Assembly: GCF_002161285.1 (NCBI RefSeq) | Contig: NZ_NFHH01000004.1 | Span: forward strand, 1-64,000 | DNA length: 64,000 nucleotides | Source of the DNA: Blautia sp. An81 | GTDB lineage: Bacteria; Bacillota; Clostridia; Lachnospirales; Lachnospiraceae | Reading direction: 5' to 3' | Program-made: the position numbers and the translations under genes | Shown here: positions 58,036 to 64,000 of the stretch, piece after piece | Position numbering within the stretch: position 1 is the stretch's first letter | How the letters are laid out: each line of letters begins with the position of its first letter | The notes under the pieces: model-generated | Told to the model about the DNA's origin: nothing | The model's input: only the letters and a program-made list of their open reading frames with translations | The model's database searches: none

Positions 58036-58902
58036 TTAGTCAAGATTCAGTTTCTTTGTCATGATATACCGGCTTCCCAGGTAGAAAACAATAGATAAGA
58101 TCAGGTACCATGACAGCAGGAAGATTGTCTGAGCGTTTCCGCTTCCTCCTGTACTTGAAATAACCTTTCCGCTTTCAGTAGTAACGACTGTACTGATAGG
58201 ACTGAGAGGAGGAATGATAAACATTAAAATCAGCATGACTATACTCTGGCCCATATTGATTCCGAAGAAGGCCACAAGAGCTCCAAGGGTCTTGTGTGTT
58301 TTAAACAGACTGCCCAGACAGATGGAGAACAAGATCAAAGCAGTAAAGTAGAAGAAGTATTGTATGAGAAGTCCGAGAACTACTCCAAGAGCTTCCAGCA
58401 TAGCATTAAAGCCACCGAGTCCAAAAAGACTCCCAAAGAATGAATGAAAGCCTTCTACAATATCCGGCATTGTATCAGGATAGCTGACCAATATGAAAAT
58501 CGATAGAGCTACACATAAAAAGTCAATGATTGACCAGGTCCAGAATACCAGGATCTTGGACCAGAGTATCTTGTCACAAGATACAGGAAGGGTATTGGTG
58601 AGATATCCCTCTTCAGAGAATAAGCTTTTCTGCATCCGTACGGCCAGATAGAGGATGGTAGCCAAAACTATACCGATAATAAATATAGCATAGATCATGA
58701 TATAAGCTACGGCCCCCAGGCCAAAGATGGTGGTAGAAAGAGATAGGTGGGTATCGAAATTCTCCCCTCTTCCTGAGGCCATATTTTCCCCAATGGTGAT
58801 GGCAAGTCTTCCGATGATACTGTAGGCCAGCAGTACCCCATGAAGGATCAGAAGGATCATGGAGACAGATTTCCAGTCATATTTATATAATTTTTTCAGC
58901 AT
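58036..58902 (-). CDS. ABC-2 type transporter permease
   Basis: Protein of 288 residues with about six membrane segments (near 15-38, 68-92, 115-138, 170-195, 205-230, 262-282). Sequence begins MLKKLYKYDWKSVSMILL. It pairs with the ATPase encoded just upstream (overlap 7 bases) as an exporter or stress-response transporter of the GntR/YtrA-regulated class. Substrate unknown. Confidence 0.85.
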   Translation of the reverse strand: MLKKLYKYDWKSVSMILLILHGVLLAYSIIGRLAITIGENMASGRGENFDTHLSLSTTIFGLGAVAYIMIYAIFIIGIVLATILYLAVRMQKSLFSEEGYLTNTLPVSCDKILWSKILVFWTWSIIDFLCVALSIFILVSYPDTMPDIVEGFHSFFGSLFGLGGFNAMLEALGVVLGLLIQYFFYFTALILFSICLGSLFKTHKTLGALVAFFGINMGQSIVMLILMFIIPPLSPISTVVTTESGKVISSTGGSGNAQTIFLLSWYLILSIVFYLGSRYIMTKKLNLD

Positions 58903-59594
58903 TTAAACACCTCCCTGAACAGTGCGTCCACAGATTTTCCCTGATTGAAGCGGATATTTTCTACACTGTCAACCATACGGATATGCCCGTTCTGAATAAA
59001 AACCACATCATCCAGGATATTTTCTACATCAGAAATCAGATGAGTGGATATAATAATCGTAGCGTTTTCATCATAGTTTTGAATGATGGTAGAGAGAATA
59101 TAATCCCTGGCAGCTGGGTCTACTCCGGCAATAGGTTCATCCAGACAGTACAGCCGGGCCCGGCGGCTCATGACCAGGATAAGCTGGACTTTTTCCTTTG
59201 TACCTTTTGACATAGTACGGAGTCTGTCAGAGGGATTGATATTCAATCTTTTCAGCATGTCGTAGGCTCTGGCTTTGTCAAAGTTTTCATAGAAATCCTG
59301 GAAGTAATCAATGATATCACAGACCTTCATCCAGGAATTCAGATAAGTTCGCTCAGGAAGATAAGAGACAAATTTCTTAGTCTCTACGCCCGGTGTAAGA
59401 CCATCTATAAAAATGTGCCCCTCTGTAGGAACCAGAAGACCATTTAAAAGCTTGATCAGAGTAGTCTTGCCGCTGCCGTTTGGCCCCAGAAGACCGATGA
59501 TCTTTCCAGGCATAAGGGAAAAGGAAATCTGATCCAGAGCGGTCTTGTTGCCGTAGCGCTTGGTAAGGTCTTTACATTCTAAAATAGGGTTCAT
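58896..59594 (-). CDS. ABC transporter ATP-binding protein
   Basis: Protein of 232 residues. Walker A GPNGSGKTT (about 36-44), a Q-loop replaced by LPERTYLN, signature MSKGTKEKVQL instead of LSGGQ (usual for this YtrB-like class), Walker B LYCLDEPIAGVD and H-loop STHLISD. Functions with the ABC-2 permease downstream. Overlaps the GntR gene by 4 bases (ATGA), so one operon. Confidence 0.92.
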   Translation of the reverse strand: MNPILECKDLTKRYGNKTALDQISFSLMPGKIIGLLGPNGSGKTTLIKLLNGLLVPTEGHIFIDGLTPGVETKKFVSYLPERTYLNSWMKVCDIIDYFQDFYENFDKARAYDMLKRLNINPSDRLRTMSKGTKEKVQLILVMSRRARLYCLDEPIAGVDPAARDYILSTIIQNYDENATIIISTHLISDVENILDDVVFIQNGHIRMVDSVENIRFNQGKSVDALFREVFKC

Positions 59595-59962
59595 GACTGC
59601 TCCTCCTTATCAATTTTTTCAATAAGCCGTATGGTGGCCTGTTTTGTAAAGCCGATATGCTCCATTTTTTTCAGGAATTCTTTTACCTGCTCTGAGGCGA
59701 TGGTATTTTTTGTCTGTTCTATCATAACTAAATCCTCCGTGATAAAGCGTCCGCTGGTCCGCTGGCTGTAGAGAAGTCCTGTTCGTTCCAATTCGGACAA
59801 AGATTTCTGCATTGTGTTGGGATTTACCCCTGCCTCCTGAGCCAGCTCCCGTACAGAGGGAAGTTTGCTTCCAGGAGGGTATGTGCCGGAAATAATGTCC
59901 ATAGTAATCCGTTCCATGATCTGGGGATAGATGGGACGGTTTGAGTCCAGATTCCAAGACAT
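59591..59962 (-). CDS. GntR-family regulator (YtrA subfamily)
   Basis: Protein of 123 residues from ATG 59962, eight bases after AAAGGAGG; longer starts lack a ribosome site. The winged helix has PIYPQIMERITMDIISGTYPPGSKLPSVRELAQEAGVNPNTM, marked as PPGSKLPSVRELAQEAGVN. The short C-terminal tail is typical of YtrA regulators that control linked ABC operons. Likely autorepressor of this three-gene operon. Confidence 0.92.
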   Translation of the reverse strand: MSWNLDSNRPIYPQIMERITMDIISGTYPPGSKLPSVRELAQEAGVNPNTMQKSLSELERTGLLYSQRTSGRFITEDLVMIEQTKNTIASEQVKEFLKKMEHIGFTKQATIRLIEKIDKEEQS

Positions 59963-60045
59963 ATGCGCAGCACCTCCTTTTTCTGCGTGTCTGTTGCGTG
60001 GCTTCGGTGTTTTTCCGGAACCACAAGTATATTTGGTCATCATAG

Positions 60046-60067
60046 TAATTGTACTACTGTACTAATT
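60046..60067 (-). promoter_or_regulatory. Candidate GntR/YtrA operator
   Basis: Imperfect palindrome ATTGTAC-TACT-GTACTAAT (plus strand), 85-105 bases upstream of the GntR start codon, in an AT-rich promoter region. YtrA-type operators are often built on GTAC half-sites. Confidence 0.4.
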
Positions 60068-60160
60068 GCTTAATACAATAATACGAAAATAAAAAGAATT
60101 TGTCAATAAAAATTTTATAAAAACTTTTCGGAGAATTAAAAATTCTCTGGGAAATAGGCA

Positions 60161-60188
60161 TTGCATTTCAAAGAATGTATGTTACAAT
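60161..60188 (+). promoter_or_regulatory. Promoter of the nitroreductase-like gene
   Basis: TTGCAT (60161-60166), 16-bp spacer, TACAAT (60183-60188). A perfect small palindrome GAGAATT-AAA-AATTCTC (60131-60147) lies just upstream and could be an operator. Confidence 0.5.
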
Positions 60189-60217
60189 ATTGTTACACAG
60201 AGAATAAGGGTGATAAT

Positions 60218-60982
60218 ATGAATTTATACGAAGCAATTTTTCTGAGAAAATCTGTACGAAACTATGAAATGGAACCGGTAAGCGGGGAGATTCTCCAGGA
60301 AGTGAGGGAGTTTTATGGAGAGATTGAAGGACTGAATCCGGGAATCCATACAGAGATTTCTATTATAGATAATACAAAAGGAAAGAACAGGATGATGCAT
60401 ATACTGGGAGTAAAAGCGCCTTATTATTTGGCTTTTTATTCCGAGGAGAAGGACCTGACCCAGATGAATGCTGGATATATTATGGAGCAGATCGCACTAT
60501 TTCTATGTACCAAAGGCTTGGGAACCTGCTTTCTGGGAGGAGTAAAGCCCAGGATGACAAATAACCGCAGAGGCAACCTGAAATTTATCATCATGCTGGC
60601 TTTTGGGAAAAGCAAGGGGAGCTATACCAGAAAGGCAGTAGACGCCAAGAGGATGGAGCTGAAAGAGCTTTGCGTCTACAAAGAGGTGCCCAGACAGTGG
60701 ATGAAACAGCTTTTAGAAGCAGCCAGACTGGCCCCGTCCAGTATGAACAGCCAGCCATGGCGGTTTGTGGTATATGACAATCGGATCCATGTTTTTGCAA
60801 AGAAACACAATATGAATCATTTGGGGAAATTTGAAGAGCTGAATTTCGGTATTATGTTTTCTCATCTGATGGTCGTGGCCGAGGAACTGTGGCTGGATGT
60901 GGATTTGATCCGGCTGGAAGACATCACTCATAAAAATTTTCCGAACAATCAGTATGTATTAAGTGCAATTCTGAGAACCTGA
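60218..60982 (+). CDS. Nitroreductase-family protein (putative TM-nitroreductase type)
   Basis: Protein of 254 residues from ATG 60218 (SD AAGGGTG). FMN-binding features: N-terminal FLRKSVRNYE, GTCFLGGVKP, and a second typical segment LLEAARLAPSSMNSQPWRFVV, marked as ARLAPSSMNSQPWRF. The placement of the SSxNxQPW motif in the C-terminal half is characteristic of the two-lobed single-chain nitroreductase-like family. Probable flavin oxidoreductase; substrate unknown. Divergent from the GntR operon. Confidence 0.82.
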   Translation: MNLYEAIFLRKSVRNYEMEPVSGEILQEVREFYGEIEGLNPGIHTEISIIDNTKGKNRMMHILGVKAPYYLAFYSEEKDLTQMNAGYIMEQIALFLCTKGLGTCFLGGVKPRMTNNRRGNLKFIIMLAFGKSKGSYTRKAVDAKRMELKELCVYKEVPRQWMKQLLEAARLAPSSMNSQPWRFVVYDNRIHVFAKKHNMNHLGKFEELNFGIMFSHLMVVAEELWLDVDLIRLEDITHKNFPNNQYVLSAILRT

Positions 60983-60996
60983 GAAGTACAAAAATA

Positions 60997-61048
60997 AAAA
61001 GTCCGTGAAAAGTGGAAACTTGCAGTTCACTTTTTACGGACTTTTTTG
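60997..61048 (+). terminator. Terminator after nitroreductase-like gene
   Basis: AAAAGTCCGT..AAAGTG pairs with CACTTT..ACGGACTTTT, then TTTTTTG; A-rich left side makes it usable from both strands. Confidence 0.85.
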
Positions 61049-61106
61049 CTGCTTCAGGCAGCAAGTTAAGGGAAATATCTGGCTAATGCAGCAAAAGGAA
61101 GGCCGT

Positions 61107-62432
61107 CTAAGGAGCTGCTGTATAGAGACCTTTGGCTTTTTGAAAGGCTTTCTGTACCTGAAGCAGAAGTCCAGGTTCCGTGAGCAGCTCTAAAGCACAG
61201 GAGGACAGGATTTTTCCTGCGGCCAACATTCCTTTATGAGCTGCAGAAGATTTTCCTTGAGCGGTTACGGTCCAGTGATGAAGAGGGGAACCGTTGGCGT
61301 AACAGCAAACCATAAAGGCAGTACAGGGCAGAATCTGACTTACATTGCCCACATCAGTGGAAATACCGGTTTTCCTGGTGGGGGAGAGGTCAGGGATATC
61401 GTCAAAGCCCCTGTCTGTTTCAGGCAGATTTCCATAAGGAAGAAAATTTCTGGCATAGGCCTCTTCACTGGGAGCGTGGACAGGGGTATAAAGCTTCAGG
61501 TATTTCAAGACAAGCTGGTCTAAGACAGGATTTGGCAGAAGGCTGTCATAGACGCAGGCAGTTTCAATGTCTACAGAAGTTCCGGTCATCAGGGCAGCTC
61601 CACGGGCGATGTCGTCCACCCGCTCTCGCAGCAGCCGGGCGTCTTCACTTTTGGGGGCCCGCACGGCATAAAAGACCTGGGACCGGGAGGGGATAATATT
61701 AGGCGCAGTTCCCCCGGCGTCAGTATAAGCGTAATGAACCCTGGCTTCATCGATCATGTGCTCCCGAAGATAATTGACTCCAACATTCATCAGTTCACAG
61801 GCATCCAGAGCGCTTCGGCCTAAATGGGGAGACTGAGAAGCGTGGGCGCTGGTACCGTGAAAAGTGTAGTAGACTCTGTGGTTGGCCAGGGCCTGATTAA
61901 AGATTCCGGATTGGTAGTGGGGATGCCAGGAAAAAGCAGCGTCCACATCTTTAAAGAAGCCTTCTTCGATCATGAAAGCCTTGCCAGCCGCGTTTTCTTC
62001 GGCAGGACATCCAAAATACAGGATAGTGCCGGGAAGCTTTTCCTGTTCCATGATATCTTTCAGGAAAAGAACCCCTGCCAGAACTCCGCAGCCCAGGAGA
62101 TTATGTCCGCAGCCGTGTCCTGCAGAAGAACTTGTGGGAGCTGGAGCGGCGATATCTGCTTTCTGAGACAAGCCGGGAAGGGCATCATATTCCCCCAGAA
62201 AACCCAATATGGGTCTGCCATAGCCCCAGCGGGCAGTAAAAGCGGTGGGGAGCTTTTCAGAAGGTGCTGATATGGAAAATCCCTGCTCTTCCAGAATCGA
62301 TTTCAAAAGACTGCTGGAGCGGTGTTCCTGGAAAGCAGTCTCTGCAAACTCCCAGATAGAATCTGCGGCAGAGATAATGAGAGACTGATATTTTTCAATG
62401 AGAGAAGTATAGTCGATTTTTGATATGTTCAC
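61107..62432 (-). CDS. M20 family amidohydrolase (AbgB-like)
   Basis: Protein of 441 residues. Metal-ligand motifs of the M20D family: SSAGHGCGHNLLG, FGCPAEENAAGKAFM, SWHPHY, and a late His region (SPLHHWTVTAQGKSSAAHKGM, marked as SPLHHWT). An insertion dimerisation domain occupies about 200-310. AbgB-like enzymes hydrolyse p-aminobenzoyl-glutamate or related amides; the true substrate here is uncertain. Cytosolic. Transcribed toward the nitroreductase gene and sharing a terminator region with it. Confidence 0.88.
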   Translation of the reverse strand: MNISKIDYTSLIEKYQSLIISAADSIWEFAETAFQEHRSSSLLKSILEEQGFSISAPSEKLPTAFTARWGYGRPILGFLGEYDALPGLSQKADIAAPAPTSSSAGHGCGHNLLGCGVLAGVLFLKDIMEQEKLPGTILYFGCPAEENAAGKAFMIEEGFFKDVDAAFSWHPHYQSGIFNQALANHRVYYTFHGTSAHASQSPHLGRSALDACELMNVGVNYLREHMIDEARVHYAYTDAGGTAPNIIPSRSQVFYAVRAPKSEDARLLRERVDDIARGAALMTGTSVDIETACVYDSLLPNPVLDQLVLKYLKLYTPVHAPSEEAYARNFLPYGNLPETDRGFDDIPDLSPTRKTGISTDVGNVSQILPCTAFMVCCYANGSPLHHWTVTAQGKSSAAHKGMLAAGKILSSCALELLTEPGLLLQVQKAFQKAKGLYTAAP

Positions 62433-62588
62433 TCTGATCGTACCTCCTTTTCAGGTATGCTATGACTACTATCATAACACATATAGATAAAAAGAGATAA
62501 GGAGCATTACAAGAAAGAGAGAATTTTTGAAAAATTTCTGGGGAAATATAGCAGAAGGAAAATAGAAAGGAAATTTGGACATGAAAAA

Positions 62589-62661
62589 AGCGCGAGACGG
62601 GACTCGAACCCGCGGCCTCGACCTTGGCAAGGTCGCGCTCCACCAACTGAGCCACTCGCGC
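62589..62661 (-). tRNA. tRNA-Gly (anticodon GCC)
   Basis: Read on the minus strand: acceptor GCGCGAG (62661-62655) pairs with CTCGCGC (62596-62590), discriminator T at 62589 as usual for bacterial tRNA-Gly, anticodon stem CGACC/GGTCG with loop TTGCCAA (anticodon GCC), T loop TTCGAGT. The length is 73 nt and CCA is not encoded; a T-run follows the 3' end directly. A perfect palindrome abuts the 5' end. Confidence 0.96.
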
Positions 62662-62663
62662 AT

Positions 62664-62693
62664 GTTACCTGTGCTCTCGTGAGCACAGGTAAC
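62664..62693. repeat. Perfect 13-bp inverted repeat at the tRNA-Gly 5' end
   Basis: GTTACCTGTGCTC (62664-62676), TCGT loop, GAGCACAGGTAAC (62681-62693). It ends 2 bases before the tRNA 5' end. It may be a leader hairpin in the pre-tRNA, or a terminator of the ktrA-like gene upstream on the same strand. Confidence 0.75.
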
Positions 62694-62771
62694 AATATAC
62701 TATATCTGGAATGGTTTGTCAATGTTTTTTTGAAAATTTATATTGAAAAATTTTCAGCCAATCTTTGAAGC

Positions 62772-63437
62772 TTAAATATCGTGTTCAAACTTCCAGATGT
62801 TATCCATTTTTCCGATTACTACCAGGATGTCCTCTTTACGGATCCGATATTCCGGAGAAATCTCTGTTTCCGTGCTGCCATCACTTTCAATGGCAATGAT
62901 GTTCAGACCATATTTTTTTCGGATATCCAGACGTTCTATGCTGATCCCGGCGATACGGTCTGTAACAGGAATCTGCTGGATTTCAACCTCATTGCTCAGA
63001 GTGATAAAGTCCAGAAAATTGTTATTGGCGATCAGGCGTTTGCCAAGGCGGAGAGCCATATCCCGCTCCGGATATACTACCTCTGCACCGATTTTTTCCA
63101 GTACCGTTCCGTGGTCACTGCTGATCGCTTTGGAGATCACATGAGGAACGCCAAGACTTACCACATTTAGTGTAGTGAGAATACTGATATCAATTTTTTC
63201 ACCGATGCATACGATAACAGTATCACAGTTCTGGATACCGATCTCCTGAAGCGCTTCCTTTGAAAGATTGTCTGTGACAAAAGCATATTCCGTATAGTGG
63301 CGGAGCTCTCTTACTTTTTCTTCATTGCAGTCTACTACGATGACATCTTTTCCTGCTTCAGACAGGCTCATAGCAAGAGCTGTGCCAAAACGTCCAAGAC
63401 CAATTACACCAAAAGTTGAAGATTTTGTATTTTTCAT
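62772..63437 (-). CDS. TrkA/KtrA-type potassium channel regulatory subunit
   Basis: Protein of 221 residues from ATG 63437 (SD AAAGGAG, 11 bases upstream). RCK_N Rossmann domain with FGVIGLGRFGTALAMSLSEAG (marked as GLGRFGTALA) and acidic residue in VIVVDCNEEKV binding NAD(H)/ADP/ATP; C-terminal RCK_C domain (about 140-221). It gates the membrane subunit encoded just upstream (17 bases between stop and start). Confidence 0.93.
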   Translation of the reverse strand: MKNTKSSTFGVIGLGRFGTALAMSLSEAGKDVIVVDCNEEKVRELRHYTEYAFVTDNLSKEALQEIGIQNCDTVIVCIGEKIDISILTTLNVVSLGVPHVISKAISSDHGTVLEKIGAEVVYPERDMALRLGKRLIANNNFLDFITLSNEVEIQQIPVTDRIAGISIERLDIRKKYGLNIIAIESDGSTETEISPEYRIRKEDILVVIGKMDNIWKFEHDI

Positions 63438-63453
63438 AACTGTATTTTCTCCT

Positions 63454-64000
63454 TTAACCAATTGTAATAGATTCTTCTACATACCGGGCGGAAGGTGCCG
63501 GACGGTCTATCCACATGGAAAACAGGGTGAAAGCCCCCAGCCTTCCGATAAACATAACAAGAATAATGATAAATTTGCTCAGAGGGATCAGATTCGGCGT
63601 GATTCCTGTAGAAAGGCCTACAGTACCGAAGGCCGATACCACTTCAAACAAAATTTGTACAAAATCCAGGTCCGGTTCCAGGATACACAACAGGAAAGTG
63701 GCAATGCACACTACCAGGATGGACAGCAGGGAAATGACATAAGCCTTGCTGATTCTGTCTGCCGGTATGGAACGATGGAAGGCTTCAAAATTTTTCTTTG
63801 TCACCAGGCTGCGCACAGATTGCACCAGAACAAAGAAAGTGCTGGTCTTAATACCGCCTCCGGTGGATCCGGGGGAAGCACCGATAAACATCAGGATGAT
63901 AAGGACAAAAAGTCCTGCATTGGTAAAGTCTCCTATAGAATAAGTGGAAAAACCTGCCGTTCTTGCAGAAACACTGTGGAAAAAGGCACCCAACCAGGAA
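63454..64000 (-). CDS. TrkH/KtrB-type potassium transporter, truncated by window
   Basis: Only the C-terminal 181 residues are in the window; the frame is open to base 64000. Visible: selectivity-loop segment FFHSVSARTAGFSTYSIGDF, the following pore region IGASPGSTGGGIKTSTF (family glycine motif), and the last repeat AFGTVGLSTGITPNL. Membrane K+ uptake subunit acting with the KtrA-like protein. Confidence 0.93.
   Translation of the reverse strand, partial: SWLGAFFHSVSARTAGFSTYSIGDFTNAGLFVLIILMFIGASPGSTGGGIKTSTFFVLVQSVRSLVTKKNFEAFHRSIPADRISKAYVISLLSILVVCIATFLLCILEPDLDFVQILFEVVSAFGTVGLSTGITPNLIPLSKFIIILVMFIGRLGAFTLFSMWIDRPAPSARYVEESITIG

Overview
The window looks like the chromosome of a spore-forming, anaerobic, low-to-moderate GC Firmicute of the Lachnospiraceae type (Blautia / Dorea / Mediterraneibacter-like). 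The basis is the Bacillus/Clostridium gene order (hrcA-grpE-dnaK-dnaJ-prmA-rsmE; ireB-ruvX-DUF1292; mltG-like-trmR-U32; dprA-topA), two perfect CIRCE operators, an uninterrupted SigK, a Csp-like germination protease, CodY, formate-tetrahydrofolate ligase and a YesM/YesN sugar-sensing pair. I cannot name the species.

Layout: (1) 1-8.3 kb: the 3' part of fhs, a formate/nitrite channel, a Csp-like subtilase, an ABC exporter half-transporter, and a DHHW/MBOAT pair in which the MBOAT protein has lost its catalytic core. (2) 8.5-12.7 kb: an accessory patch. It holds a DUF2798 membrane protein, a broken divergent 5' end of uvrB, probable IS and RhuM scars, and an AT-rich XRE / ImmA-IrrE / PIN-like operon with its own tandem promoters. 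Direct repeats bracket the patch, and it abuts the intact uvrB. (3) 12.7-33 kb: housekeeping DNA repair, heat shock, RNA modification (PrmA, RsmE, ThiI plus its cysteine desulfurase, MtaB, TrmR plus U32/TrhP), RNA decay (RNase J, YlbF), an HPr-like protein without the phosphorylatable His, and SigK. (4) 33-44.4 kb: yifB-dprA-topA, codY, groESL, guaB and a cell-wall amidase. (5) 44.4-57.7 kb: a carbohydrate locus with YesM/YesN-type two-component genes, a binding lipoprotein, two permeases, two tandem GH31 paralogs, a YesL-like membrane protein and a YicI-type alpha-xylosidase. It probably imports and cleaves alpha-xylosyl or alpha-glucosyl oligosaccharides inside the cell. (6) 57.7-64 kb: a terminator-flanked array of alternating inverted 11-bp sites every ~26 bp, a GntR-controlled ABC operon, a nitroreductase-like protein, an M20 amidohydrolase, tRNA-Gly(GCC) with a perfect palindrome at its 5' end, and KtrA/KtrB-type potassium uptake (KtrB cut by the window end).

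The items most worth a second look are the convergent-intergenic repeat array (57748-57940), the XRE/ImmA/PIN-like module wedged between two uvrB 5' ends (about 9.0-12.7 kb), and the core-deleted mini-MBOAT (6299-6838).
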